Below, in pieces: positions 15,430 to 24,630 of a DNA stretch of 30,696 nt; positions within the stretch are counted from its first letter, which is position 1; each line of letters starts with the position of its first letter. Location: assembly GCA_002480165.1 (NCBI GenBank), contig DLBP01000065.1, positions 1 through 30,696 of the forward strand, written 5' to 3'. Made by a program: the position numbers and the translations under genes. This DNA is from Proteobacteria bacterium UBA7821. Its GTDB lineage: Bacteria; Pseudomonadota; Gammaproteobacteria; Comchoanobacterales; Comchoanobacteraceae. The notes under the pieces were generated by a model, which saw only the letters and a list, made by a program, of their open reading frames with translations, did no database searches and was not told the DNA's origin.

Positions 15430-16719
15430 ATGACAGAATTTAAAAACCACCCTATTGACAACAAAATTTTAGAAGCTTTAGAAGAAAATGGCATCATAAC
15501 ACCAACAGAAATTCAACAGCTAGCATTACCACATGCCATTGGAGGAAAAGACATCTTTGGCTTAGCCCAGACTGGCTCAGGGAAAACCGCAGCCTTTGCC
15601 ATTCCTTTACTTCAACACATAGTCAGCAAACCGGCTAAAAGACTACCCCACCGACCCCGATCCCTGGTCCTTGCTCCCACAAGAGAACTGGCCCAGCAAA
15701 TCCAAAAAAATCTAGAACTGTTTGGAAAATACCTCCACAGTAAAACGGTTGTGATCTATGGCGGCGTTAGCTATGACCGGCAGATTAGAAGTCTTAAAAA
15801 AGGCGTTGACATTGTTATCGCCACACCTGGACGACTGCTGGACTTATTTGAAAAAGAATTGATCTCATTCGAGTCGATCGAAATACTGGTCCTAGATGAA
15901 GTTGATCGCATGTTAGACATGGGTTTTATACCTGACATTGAACGCATACAAAAAGCACTGCCAGCGAAAAAGCAAACCATGCTTTTCTCAGCAACCATGC
16001 CAAAATCGATTGAAGCCATATCCAATAAATTCCTACACCAAGCTGTTAAAATTCAAGCAGCACCTGCCAATACCATCGCCGAAAAAATTGACCAGTCTGC
16101 GTGTTTTGTACAACCAAGAAAAAAAACAGACCTACTAAGACAATTACTAGAAAACAGGCCTGATGAAAAAACCCTTGTGTTCACAAAAACAAAATACACC
16201 ACAGACGAACTGTGTGATCGCCTTAGCCAATCGCTAACCAACAGAATTGAATCCATGCATGGCGGCATGTCACAACGTGCTAGAAAAAAAGCACTGTCTA
16301 ATTTTAAAACCGACAAATGCCATGTGCTGATTGCAACAGACGTCGCATCACGAGGACTGGATGTTAACGATATCAAATGCGTGATCAACTATGACTTACC
16401 TGATGACATTGAATCCTACATCCATCGCATCGGCCGAACCGCCCGTGCCGGAAAAAGCGGGGAAGCAATCTCATTAATCTGTAGACAAGAGCGAATACTG
16501 TTTCAAAAATTAAGGTCCCTATCAGACATTACTCTCAACACAGCCCAACCATTTCATTGCTCTGACACCGAAAAAGCCTGCACAAGCAAAAAACGCCAGC
16601 AGTCAAAAGAGAGCAGCCGACCATGGCACAAACCCAAAAAACCCAGCAGCAGCAAACCGTTTTTTAAGAAAAAAAGCAAGCACCATGGAAAGAAGACACT
16701 GCAGTTAACCACTAGCTGA
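15430..16719 (+). CDS. rhlE: DEAD-box RNA helicase, RhlE-like (DEVD variant)
   Basis: ATP-dependent RNA helicase of 429 residues. Motifs in order: Q motif ITPTEIQQLALP (23-34), Walker A AQTGSGKT (46-53), PTRELAQQ (83-90), GG (111-112), TPGR (132-135), motif II DEVD at 156-159, SAT (187-189), then RGLDV and HRIGRTARAG in the second RecA domain. The DEAD box reads DEVD; the catalytic Asp-Glu and the last Asp are kept and only Ala is replaced by Val. The DRMLDMGF that follows is typical of RhlE. The last 60 or so residues are Lys/Arg/Ser-rich, an RNA-binding tail. It has its own strong promoter and is not functionally tied to the pilC-like gene downstream. Confidence 0.9.
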   Translation: MTEFKNHPIDNKILEALEENGIITPTEIQQLALPHAIGGKDIFGLAQTGSGKTAAFAIPLLQHIVSKPAKRLPHRPRSLVLAPTRELAQQIQKNLELFGKYLHSKTVVIYGGVSYDRQIRSLKKGVDIVIATPGRLLDLFEKELISFESIEILVLDEVDRMLDMGFIPDIERIQKALPAKKQTMLFSATMPKSIEAISNKFLHQAVKIQAAPANTIAEKIDQSACFVQPRKKTDLLRQLLENRPDEKTLVFTKTKYTTDELCDRLSQSLTNRIESMHGGMSQRARKKALSNFKTDKCHVLIATDVASRGLDVNDIKCVINYDLPDDIESYIHRIGRTARAGKSGEAISLICRQERILFQKLRSLSDITLNTAQPFHCSDTEKACTSKKRQQSKESSRPWHKPKKPSSSKPFFKKKSKHHGKKTLQLTTS

Positions 16720-16756
16720 TCGAGTCAAAACTGCCATCAATTTGCCCATTACGGTG

Positions 16757-17734
16757 ATGAATTCTGTTTCATTAACCGATAATATGCCATGCATGAATCG
16801 AAGACAATCGCTGCACGTACTGATACAAAATCTATCCATCATGACAAAACACCAAATGACGTTGTCACAAAGCATTCAAACGCTAAGACAACACAGTCAG
16901 GGCTATGACCAGACTTTAATTAATCACTGGCACCAACAACTAGAATCAGGCGTACCACTAGGCAAAGCCATGAAAGAATTAGACTCTCTATCACAACTTC
17001 TTCTCAATGCCGGCATCACCTCAGGCAATATCTCACAATGCCTGGATCTTGTTAGCCAACACCTTGACTTTGTTAACCGAGAAGTTCAAGAATTCACGCA
17101 AGCCAGCATTTACCCATCGATCATCATCTGTCTATCGATACTGGTCTATCTCGGCTTTGAACACCAAGTCAAACCCAATCTACTGGCACTAACCACAACA
17201 TCACACACGATGATATCACCCAATCAACACAACACATGGCTGACAATAGCCATACCCGTATTAGCCTTGATAATGGGATGGACATACCTATTTAGACACA
17301 CCATTTGCTGCGCAATCCCACTGGTTAGAACCTACATACGAGCCATATGGCTTCACGTCATTCTACTGACCACGTCATGTGACATACCCATCACAACATC
17401 ACTCGAAATTATCAAAAGCCACACCAAAAACCCAAAGATACAACAAGAGCTATCTTGGCTAATTCAAGAACTCCAACATGGCAACTTCCCCGAAAAACCC
17501 AATCAACCATTACCCATTTTTGAACTTGGACAACTCAAGTCCATCGAGCTTGGCATCCAAACTGATACCCTAACCATGCAAATAGAGCTCATGCAAAGCA
17601 TCAACAACCTAGCATTAAAACACCAAAAGCAGCAACTCAAGACGTGGTCACAACCCATGCTGTCACTGCTTACCGGCATCTGGGTTGGCTACTTGATATA
17701 TCAACTATACCAACCCATCCTTAATCAACTATGA
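16757..17734 (+). CDS. pilC: PilC/GspF-like inner-membrane platform protein of type IV pili
   Basis: About 325 residues (PilC is usually near 400), with two T2SSF domains. The first holds SGVPLGKAMKELDSLSQLLLNAGITSGN and a membrane segment near IYPSIIICLSILVYLGF. The second has a central membrane segment IAIPVLALIMGWTYLF, the weakly conserved LGQLKSIELGIQTDTL, and a final segment LLTGIWVGYLIYQLYQPIL that matches the PilC C-terminus. The family forms the platform for the pilus ATPases. The N-terminal region is shortened, and the start is uncertain among ATG 16757, 16784 and 16793. It overlaps the pilD-like gene by four bases. The ATPase gene pilB, often just upstream of pilC, is absent here. 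Confidence 0.75.
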   Translation: MNSVSLTDNMPCMNRRQSLHVLIQNLSIMTKHQMTLSQSIQTLRQHSQGYDQTLINHWHQQLESGVPLGKAMKELDSLSQLLLNAGITSGNISQCLDLVSQHLDFVNREVQEFTQASIYPSIIICLSILVYLGFEHQVKPNLLALTTTSHTMISPNQHNTWLTIAIPVLALIMGWTYLFRHTICCAIPLVRTYIRAIWLHVILLTTSCDIPITTSLEIIKSHTKNPKIQQELSWLIQELQHGNFPEKPNQPLPIFELGQLKSIELGIQTDTLTMQIELMQSINNLALKHQKQQLKTWSQPMLSLLTGIWVGYLIYQLYQPILNQL

Positions 17735-18138
17735 CCCCGTTCCCCATACCAATCGCCCTCTGGGGGCTCCTGTTGACCATCGCCTGGGTTGATATAAAAC
17801 ATCAGCAAATACCAGACACCATGACAATACTCTTGGTTATCTGGACACTCTTGCACCCAAACGTTGCAGCAGCAGATCGATTGCTCGGTAGTTTGTGGGG
17901 CTTTTACACACCAATATTAGCCAACCAAATCTATTCGCGGCAGCAAAATGGCATCGGATTTGGCGATACAAAACTGATGCTAGCACTGGGTGGCCTACTT
18001 GGACTGAAAAGTCTTGTCATCTGCTGTCTAAATGCCTGCTCAACCGGACTGATCTATGCGTGGGTGACCCAAAAAGACGGCTTTCCATTTGGCCCCTTCT
18101 TGTGCGCTTCGGCCTGCTACTCATACCATTTTATCTAG
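17731..18138 (+). CDS. pilD: Prepilin peptidase, catalytic-domain-only PilD
   Basis: 135-residue A24 aspartic prepilin peptidase. Both catalytic aspartates are present: Asp21 in VDIKHQQIPD and Asp79 in GIGFGDTKLM. Several hydrophobic segments fit an integral inner-membrane protein, and PFGPFLCAS near the C-terminus matches the family's P-GPfL. PilD is usually about 290 residues, with an N-terminal cytoplasmic Cys4 methyltransferase domain; here only the peptidase half exists. It should cleave prepilins such as the one at 13534-13956, but N-methylation of the mature Phe would need another enzyme. The start overlaps the pilC-like stop as ATGA, and the stop is four bases from the convergent putA. 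Confidence 0.85.
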   Translation: MTPFPIPIALWGLLLTIAWVDIKHQQIPDTMTILLVIWTLLHPNVAAADRLLGSLWGFYTPILANQIYSRQQNGIGFGDTKLMLALGGLLGLKSLVICCLNACSTGLIYAWVTQKDGFPFGPFLCASACYSYHFI

Positions 18139-18142
18139 GCTA

Positions 18143-21100
18143 TTAATCTTCTAGCGACATCAAAGAAGCATTACCACCGAGAGCTGCCGTATTGTTTGAA
18201 ATGGTTTTCTCTTGACACAACCGCGTCAAATAAAATGGGCCACCCGCTTTAGGCCCTGTACCAGACAGGCCTTGACCACCAAAAGGCTGAACACCAACCT
18301 GAGCACCGATGATATTTCGATTAACATAGACATTACCAACTCGAATGCGTTCGCTCAGCATCTGGTAAAAAGACTCAATTCGAGTATGAACACCAAATGT
18401 AAGCCCATAGGCCATTGCATTAATATCATCACACAGATTGAGAATATCCTCATGACGATAACGCATCACGTGCAAAATTGGCCCAAATATTTCTTGCTTA
18501 AGGATGGAAAGATCCGGTATTTCATAAGCAATGGGACGAAAAAAACACCCCTTAAGACCTGAGCCGACCATGGAAACCTGACCAACTGGACGGCAACATG
18601 TCTCTAAATAAGCAACATGCTCAATTAGCGAATTATACTGAGCCTGGTCAATCACCGGACCGATATCCGTGCTTAAGTGCTCGGGATCACCAACCACCAA
18701 GGTTTTCATTGCACCAGATAACATCTCTATCGCGTCATCCGCAATATCTGCCTGTAATAATAGAACTCTCAATGCCGAACAGCGCTGACCAGCACTTTGA
18801 AATGCAGAGTCAATCACATCGGTAATGACCTGTTCTAGCAAAGCCGTGCTATCAACGATCATCACATTCTGACCACCTGTCTCAGCAATCAATGGCACAA
18901 TAGGACCAGGCCGATTAGCCAACGCCCGATTAATCACCTGGGCTGTTTGTGTTGATCCCGTAAGCATCACACCCGCAATTCTATCGTCACCAATCAAGCG
19001 CTCACCCACCACTTTGACTGAGCCCAGCAATAACTGAAGAATACCAGCACTCACCCCAGCCCGGTGGAACAACTTGACCATCTCGTAAGCCACCCGTGGT
19101 GTTTGAGAGGCAGGTTTTGCAATAACCGCATTCCCAGTAACCAACGCTGCTGCAATCTGCCCTACAAAAATAGCCAATGGGAAATTCCAGGGGCTAATGC
19201 ACACAAAAACACCTCGACCGACCTTAACGAGCGAATTGTCTTCACCGGTTGGCCCTGGTAACCGCACAGTTGCCAGAGTGTCCTCAGCCTCATCGGCATA
19301 ATAGCGTAAGAAATCAACGGCCTCCCTAACTTCATCAACAGCATCTGACCAGGTTTTACCTGACTCTTTGATTAATAACCAGCAGAAAAACGAACGTTTA
19401 GCCTCTAACAAATCAGCCGTTTGACGTAAATAAGCAGACCGATCGGCAATTTGCTTGGTTGACCAAGCATCAAAAGCATCAACCGCTGAGCCAATTGCCT
19501 GATCAACATCACTCTGCGTTGCCTGATAACAATGTGTGATTATTTGGTCATGAAATGATGGGTTAGACAATGAAACAATATCGCTCGACTTGGCCAATCG
19601 AAAGGCAACCAAACTGCTAATGGTCTGTGGAAGTTGGCTAGCCGAAGATTGCCCTTCGTTCTTTAAGTTCATGAAACTGTCATGATCATTCAAATTACAG
19701 CCCAATGAATTCTTTCTTGGCCAGTAGAGGTCACCTGGTTTGGGAATATTTGGATGCTGATACGATTGAAATGACTGCACTCGCTTAATGGGGTGTTCAA
19801 CCAAACCAGACACGTCGACTGACTGCTTTGCTATCTGATGAACAAAAGAGGTATTCGCACCATTTTCCAGCATGCGTCTTGCTAGATAGGGCAAGAGATC
19901 TTTGTATGCGCCAACTGGCGCATAAATACTAAAGGACTCACCGGCCCCAGCGGACTTTGCCAAATGATTAAATAACACTTCTCCCATACCAAATAAACGC
20001 TGAAACTCATAAGTTGCTTGATGACCCATGATTCTTTTAATTGCCACGATGGTTTGTGCGTTATGGGTGGCAAATTGTGGATAAATACTGTCAGCATGTG
20101 TCTTTAAAATCTTAGCACAGTGAAGGAAATTCAAGTCGGTATTTGACTTACGCGTCAATACATCATAATCAGGCAGCCCATGGACCTGAGCGAGTTTAAT
20201 TTCAGTATCCCAATAGGCGCCTTTAACCAACCGACACGGCAGTCGCTTGCCGTAGCGCTTTGCTAAATCGGCCAGCCAACGAATAACAGCTGGCGCACGC
20301 TTCTGATATGCTTGTATGGCGATACCAAGCCCACTGTAATTAACCAAGCTTGGATGTTGATAAACAAGATCGAGCACATCAAGAGTCAGCTCAAGGCAAT
20401 CAGCCTCTTCGGCATCAATAATAATGGTAACATTCTTTTGGGACGCAACCACCGCCAACTCACCAACTCGACTGACTAAAACTGGCACGACCCTCTCACG
20501 CTGAGCAAATTCATAGCGCGTTGTGATGGCTGATAATTTAATAGAAATGCCTTGATGCGCTGTATCGGCTTCTTTAGTTTGAACGAGGGCTTCCAGTGCG
20601 TTTCGATAAGCTTGAAAATAGCGCTGCGCATCAGCCTCTGTGTAAGCAGCCTCTCCCAACATGTCAAATGAAAAACCATAGCCAAATTGACGTCTGAGTG
20701 TCGCGGCTTTTTCAAGTGCGCCCTCAAATGTTTCAGCCAAAATAAAATATTTAGCCATGTGTGTGACAAATTTTGAAATCACGGTGTCCGTCACAGAAGT
20801 ACTGAGGCCAGCAATCATACCCGATGCCTTTTCCTGATCGGGTAACAGCAGCTTAGAGATGCCCAGCCCAATGGTTGAAAACTCTGAGAGCCAGCTGGGT
20901 GTTTTTCCACCAGTTAAATGGAGACGCTTGACTCGATCAGCGACAAATCGTCTTCTAGTCGTTGCATCAGGAATGCGCAGCAGGGCTTCAGCCAAACAGA
21001 GCAAATCAGCGCCAGCTTGACCGGACAAATCATACTCAACCCATAAATTTTCAATACTAAAGCCGCTGCCCTGTTTAGACTGTATGATCTGGATCAATGC

Positions 21101-21241
21101 CCTGGCTTCCGCTTCGATATCATCGTGAGCAATGGCTTCTGTTGCCCAGCTGTCTAACAGCTGGACCATGTAGTCGTCCTCAGTCACAGTTCGAGATGAG
21201 CGGATGGCTGTTCGGTCGATGACAAGCTGATTATCTACCAT
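18143..21241 (-). CDS. putA: Bifunctional proline dehydrogenase / delta-1-pyrroline-5-carboxylate dehydrogenase
   Basis: Oxidises proline to glutamate in two channelled steps. 1032 residues, matching short (type A) PutA. The proline dehydrogenase barrel (about 150-475) has LVKGAYWDTEIK (338-349) and YLARRMLENGAN (452-463), which hold FAD and substrate residues. The aldehyde dehydrogenase domain (about 555-1010) has ISPWNFPLA (682-690), ETGGQN (787-792) and the catalytic Cys821 in GQRCSALR. The N-terminus has no ribbon-helix-helix domain, so it should not repress its own gene as E. coli PutA does. GGAG lies about eight bases before the ATG. It is the last gene of the fis-like/hpt/putA operon. 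Confidence 0.97.
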   Translation of the reverse strand: MVDNQLVIDRTAIRSSRTVTEDDYMVQLLDSWATEAIAHDDIEAEARALIQIIQSKQGSGFSIENLWVEYDLSGQAGADLLCLAEALLRIPDATTRRRFVADRVKRLHLTGGKTPSWLSEFSTIGLGISKLLLPDQEKASGMIAGLSTSVTDTVISKFVTHMAKYFILAETFEGALEKAATLRRQFGYGFSFDMLGEAAYTEADAQRYFQAYRNALEALVQTKEADTAHQGISIKLSAITTRYEFAQRERVVPVLVSRVGELAVVASQKNVTIIIDAEEADCLELTLDVLDLVYQHPSLVNYSGLGIAIQAYQKRAPAVIRWLADLAKRYGKRLPCRLVKGAYWDTEIKLAQVHGLPDYDVLTRKSNTDLNFLHCAKILKTHADSIYPQFATHNAQTIVAIKRIMGHQATYEFQRLFGMGEVLFNHLAKSAGAGESFSIYAPVGAYKDLLPYLARRMLENGANTSFVHQIAKQSVDVSGLVEHPIKRVQSFQSYQHPNIPKPGDLYWPRKNSLGCNLNDHDSFMNLKNEGQSSASQLPQTISSLVAFRLAKSSDIVSLSNPSFHDQIITHCYQATQSDVDQAIGSAVDAFDAWSTKQIADRSAYLRQTADLLEAKRSFFCWLLIKESGKTWSDAVDEVREAVDFLRYYADEAEDTLATVRLPGPTGEDNSLVKVGRGVFVCISPWNFPLAIFVGQIAAALVTGNAVIAKPASQTPRVAYEMVKLFHRAGVSAGILQLLLGSVKVVGERLIGDDRIAGVMLTGSTQTAQVINRALANRPGPIVPLIAETGGQNVMIVDSTALLEQVITDVIDSAFQSAGQRCSALRVLLLQADIADDAIEMLSGAMKTLVVGDPEHLSTDIGPVIDQAQYNSLIEHVAYLETCCRPVGQVSMVGSGLKGCFFRPIAYEIPDLSILKQEIFGPILHVMRYRHEDILNLCDDINAMAYGLTFGVHTRIESFYQMLSERIRVGNVYVNRNIIGAQVGVQPFGGQGLSGTGPKAGGPFYLTRLCQEKTISNNTAALGGNASLMSLED

Positions 21242-21255
21242 CTACAGCACTCCAA

Positions 21256-21609
21256 TTATGTTTTATCGATCACTGAGTAAGCATCCAACACTTGTCCAAT
21301 CACCATCAGTAGGGATTCTACTTGATTGTCATAATCGGCCAGCAAGTTGGCTAACAAATTGTCTTCAACACTTTGAGCAGTTTGGTGCAAGACCGGGATC
21401 GCGCAATAACTGGCACTGCCTCTAATTTTGTGAGCAATAAAACAAGCTTGTTTAATGTCTTTCTCGCTCTTAATACGTGATAGTTCTTCAGCGTAAGCTT
21501 TCAACTCCTGTACAAACAGGCCGAGGAGTTCATAGTAGGTGGCGTGGTCATTGTGATACATCTTAATGCCTTGATCAACTTGAATGATCTCTGTGGCTTT
21601 CAGTATCAT
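21256..21609 (-). CDS. Stand-alone histidine phosphotransfer (Hpt) protein
   Basis: 117 residues forming a single Hpt four-helix bundle. The phosphorylation motif is AHKIRGSASYCA at 59-70 (family AHxLKGSA-x3-GA), with phospho-acceptor His60. Hpt proteins relay phosphate between receiver domains and have no catalytic activity of their own, so a hybrid kinase and receiver must lie elsewhere. The start overlaps the stop of the Fis-like gene as ATGA, and putA follows after about 14 bases, so a single transcript is likely. Neighbourhood suggests the relay influences, or is expressed with, proline use. Confidence 0.85.
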   Translation of the reverse strand: MILKATEIIQVDQGIKMYHNDHATYYELLGLFVQELKAYAEELSRIKSEKDIKQACFIAHKIRGSASYCAIPVLHQTAQSVEDNLLANLLADYDNQVESLLMVIGQVLDAYSVIDKT

Positions 21610-21845
21610 GCCGTGGTTTCCTGTAACTTTTTACGAAGAGTTCCTCGGCTCAGGCCTAAAATTCTGGCGGCTTGTGTCATATTGCCATCAGTGGCACTGA
21701 TGACCTCGGAGATCAGGGCTTTCTCACACATCCCGATGACCGTTGTGTGGAGATTAGCTGAGGAATTATGGCCATCTAGCGCCTCGATATAAAATCTGGC
21801 ACTTTTCTTGACCAGTGCTGTCAACTGCGTGAAATCATTTGTCAT
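21606..21845 (-). CDS. fis: Fis-family DNA-binding protein
   Basis: 79 residues from ATG 21845 (E. coli Fis has 98). The C-terminal half is the Fis/NtrC-type helix-turn-helix: ALISEVISATDGNMTQAARILGLSRGTLRKKL, close to the Fis pattern N-T-AA--lGi-RGTLRKKL. The N-terminal part is shorter than in Fis but keeps a helix for dimerisation (QLTALVKKSARFYIEAL). The frame runs upstream to 21917 without a good start, and an AAGGAT ribosome-binding site lies rather far from 21845. The operon order Fis-like, Hpt, putA makes it a candidate regulator of proline catabolism, or a global nucleoid protein placed by chance. Confidence 0.75.
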   Translation of the reverse strand: MTNDFTQLTALVKKSARFYIEALDGHNSSANLHTTVIGMCEKALISEVISATDGNMTQAARILGLSRGTLRKKLQETTA

Positions 21846-22002
21846 GTCAATCGTTTTACATGTATCCTTTTTTAATATATGCCAGTCAAAAAAGAAAAAC
21901 AAGCTCAACATGTACAAATTTATCGATTAAATCAAAGCGTTTTCATTGCCAAAAAACTTGATACATGTTATCATGCCCTACTAAATGAATGAGGGGTTTA
22001 TA

Positions 22003-22218
22003 ATGCCTTTATATGAATATCGTTGCACTCACTGCGGTTTCAAAACCGAGAAGCTGCAAGCACGCACCCTAGTGGCGCCATTAACTTGTGATCATTGTCA
22101 GAACCAGACTCTGCAACGAGTCATCTCTGCGCCCAAGTTCAAACTCGAAGGCGGTGGCTGGTATACGGATGGCTACCAAGCAGAGCAGTCGAAGCAATCA
22201 GACACAACACAGGTTTAA
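22003..22218 (+). CDS. FmdB-type zinc-ribbon protein
   Basis: 71 residues, starting MPLYEYRCTHCG, the hallmark of the FmdB/CxxC_CXXC_SSSS family. Two CxxC pairs (Cys8/11 and Cys29/32) make a zinc ribbon, followed by QRVISAPKFKLEGGGWYTDGY, the usual conserved tail. The function is not established; the name comes from a formamidase-locus regulator. GAGGGG precedes the ATG 22003; an upstream ATG at 21985 lacks support. It is first in a run with DUF502 and aspS, a common gammaproteobacterial order. Confidence 0.88.
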   Translation: MPLYEYRCTHCGFKTEKLQARTLVAPLTCDHCQNQTLQRVISAPKFKLEGGGWYTDGYQAEQSKQSDTTQV

Positions 22219-22222
22219 TGCG

Positions 22223-22852
22223 ATGCTAAAATACTTAAAACGTTATTTTACCACTGGGCTGGTCCTGTGGATACCAATCGTCACAACGGTTTTTATCATT
22301 TCGTTCATTATTCGCTCATTCGACTCTGTGATGACCTGGCTGCCACAATCACTACAACCCAATCACATAATCGGTGTCGCCATACCAGGCCTTGGGCTGG
22401 TGGTGTCGTTCATCATCATCACCCTAACGGGCATGCTAACGGCAAACTTTGTCGGTAAAATGCTACTAAGAATGTCAGAAAAAATCTTTGAAACCATCCC
22501 TTTCGTCAAACAAATCTACAGTGGCATTAAAAAATCACTCGAAGTTATTTTCTTAACCTCTAACAATTCGTTTCAGGATGTCGTACTGATTGAATACCCC
22601 AAAAAAGACATTTGGTCTATCGCTTTTGTCACCAATTATGCCAAAATAGACGACGAAGAAATGGTGTCTGTATTCATACCCACCACCCCAAACCCAACCT
22701 CAGGCTTCATTTATATGCTGAACTTGAATGATTGCAAACAACTGAACTGCTCTGTTGAAGACGCACTAAAGTATGTCATTTCACTCGGCACGCTCATTGA
22801 CCCCAAAGAATTAGTCGAGCCTGCTAAAATAGACTCAGAGGCATCAACATGA
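22223..22852 (+). CDS. DUF502 family inner-membrane protein
   Basis: 209 residues from ATG 22223. Two membrane segments are seen, near residues 10-30 (TGLVLWIPIVTTVFIISFII) and 52-75 (VAIPGLGLVVSFIIITLTG). These are followed by the DUF502 core: KIFETIPFVKQIYSGIKKS, then a soluble domain with FIPTTPNPTSGFIYML. The function is unknown. The frame is open further upstream to 22088, but this is overlap with the FmdB-like gene in another frame. The stop overlaps the aspS start as ATGA. Confidence 0.88.
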   Translation: MLKYLKRYFTTGLVLWIPIVTTVFIISFIIRSFDSVMTWLPQSLQPNHIIGVAIPGLGLVVSFIIITLTGMLTANFVGKMLLRMSEKIFETIPFVKQIYSGIKKSLEVIFLTSNNSFQDVVLIEYPKKDIWSIAFVTNYAKIDDEEMVSVFIPTTPNPTSGFIYMLNLNDCKQLNCSVEDALKYVISLGTLIDPKELVEPAKIDSEAST

Positions 22853-24624
22853 GAACGTTCTGTAGCCACATCACAATCACCCAAACAGACACAACTGTCA
22901 CAATCAACGGCTGGGTTGACCGCCATCGCGACCATGGTGGCATTCTCTTTGTTGACTGCCGCGACCACACCGGCATTGTCCAATTGGTGTTCCCACCTGA
23001 ACAACCCGACTTGCTACAACAAGCAAACGAGTTACGCTCAGAATTTGTTATTCAAGCTAGCGGTGTGGTGAAACAACGGTCTCCAGACACCATCAACCCA
23101 GCGTTACAAACCGGCGACATTGAAATCCAAGTGACCGATTTAACCATTCTTAACCGTTCGAACCCATTACCATTCTCACACCATGAACCCATTCGTGAGC
23201 ACACCAAGTTGCAGTATCGCTACCTCCATCTGCGCCGCTCTGACATGCAACAAAAACTCCGATTTAGAGCTAAACTGACCAGTCTCATCCGATTGGAATT
23301 ATCCAACCAAGGCTTTGTCGATATTGAAACACCCGTCCTAACCCGATCAACACCGGAAGGTGCTCGAGATTACCTGGTGCCTAGCCGGACACAACCTGGC
23401 CACTTCTTTGCGCTCCCCCAGTCACCACAGATATTCAAACAGCTGTTAATGGTTAGTGGCTTTGATCGATATTACCAAATCGTGAAATGCTTTCGAGATG
23501 AAGACCTTCGTGCTGATCGCCAACCAGAATTCACCCAACTTGATGTTGAAATGAGCTTTGTTTCCGAAGCAGACATACAAGACATGACCGAGCGGCTGAT
23601 TAATCGGTTATTCCAAGAATTACTTGACGTCACATTACCCAAGCAATTCCCTAGACTCACTTACGCAGAAGCCATGAACCAATACGGCTGCGACAAACCG
23701 GATTTAAGAAATCCGCTCACACTAGTGGATATCGGCCATCTGGTCAAAGACGAGTCGTTTGAAGTTTTTGCCAAACCAGCGAAGCTCGATGGTCACCGCG
23801 TTGTCGCGCTCAAGGTGCCCTCTGGCGGATCAATGAGCCGAAAACAGATCGATGACTACACCAAACTTGTTGGAAAATATGGTGCCAAAGGCCTTGCATA
23901 CATTAAGGTAACCAATCTTGATATGGGTATCGATGGACTCAAATCACCGATTATCAAATTTTTCAACCCTCAAACAATCTTGAATATCTGCCAACTTGTC
24001 CAAGCACAGGATCACGACCTCGTATTCTTTGGTGCTGGATCCAACTCAATGGTCAACCAAAGTATGAGTGCCCTCAGAGATCAGCTTGGTCTTGATTTAT
24101 CTCTCATTGATCAACAAGCATGGAAGATCTTATGGGTTACTGACTTCCCGATGTTCGATAAACAAACCGACGGCCAGTTGACTCCCATGCACCACCCGTT
24201 CACAGCGCCCAAGCAAGTCGATTTTGACCAGGATAAACAACCAGAAAACTGGCTTTCAAGAGCATATGACCTGGTGCTCAACGGCAGTGAAATCGCTGGT
24301 GGTTCAATTAGAATTCATGACCGATCCATGCAAATGAATATCTTTGATACACTTGGGTTTGAAGAAGAAGCAGCGATCAATGAGTTCCAACACCTGCTCG
24401 ACGCACTGAGTTATGGCGCCCCCCCACACGGTGGCATTGCATTCGGTATAGATAGACTGGTGATGCTCATGACACAATCTGATTCCATCAGAGACGTGAT
24501 TGCATTCCCAAAAACCCAATCTGCAGCTTGCCTGCTGACTCGAGCGCCTGCGACTGTCCCAAACGAGCAACTAGAAGAATTAGCCATACAGTCACACAGT
24601 AACACACCTGAAAATCAGGAGTAA
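22849..24624 (+). CDS. aspS: Aspartyl-tRNA synthetase
   Basis: Class II aminoacyl-tRNA synthetase of 591 residues, the bacterial length. It has an N-terminal OB anticodon-binding domain (WVDRHRDHGGILFVDCRDHTG), motif 1 region LTRSTPEGARDYLVPSR, motif 2 CFRDEDLRADRQPEFTQLD, the bacterial GAD insertion (about 290-420), and motif 3 HGGIAFGIDRLVMLM. Whether it charges only Asp or also Asn-tRNA cannot be told here. It is translationally coupled to the DUF502 gene and is followed six bases later by yebC. Confidence 0.98.
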   Translation: MRTFCSHITITQTDTTVTINGWVDRHRDHGGILFVDCRDHTGIVQLVFPPEQPDLLQQANELRSEFVIQASGVVKQRSPDTINPALQTGDIEIQVTDLTILNRSNPLPFSHHEPIREHTKLQYRYLHLRRSDMQQKLRFRAKLTSLIRLELSNQGFVDIETPVLTRSTPEGARDYLVPSRTQPGHFFALPQSPQIFKQLLMVSGFDRYYQIVKCFRDEDLRADRQPEFTQLDVEMSFVSEADIQDMTERLINRLFQELLDVTLPKQFPRLTYAEAMNQYGCDKPDLRNPLTLVDIGHLVKDESFEVFAKPAKLDGHRVVALKVPSGGSMSRKQIDDYTKLVGKYGAKGLAYIKVTNLDMGIDGLKSPIIKFFNPQTILNICQLVQAQDHDLVFFGAGSNSMVNQSMSALRDQLGLDLSLIDQQAWKILWVTDFPMFDKQTDGQLTPMHHPFTAPKQVDFDQDKQPENWLSRAYDLVLNGSEIAGGSIRIHDRSMQMNIFDTLGFEEEAAINEFQHLLDALSYGAPPHGGIAFGIDRLVMLMTQSDSIRDVIAFPKTQSAACLLTRAPATVPNEQLEELAIQSHSNTPENQE

Positions 24625-24630
24625 TGTAGC

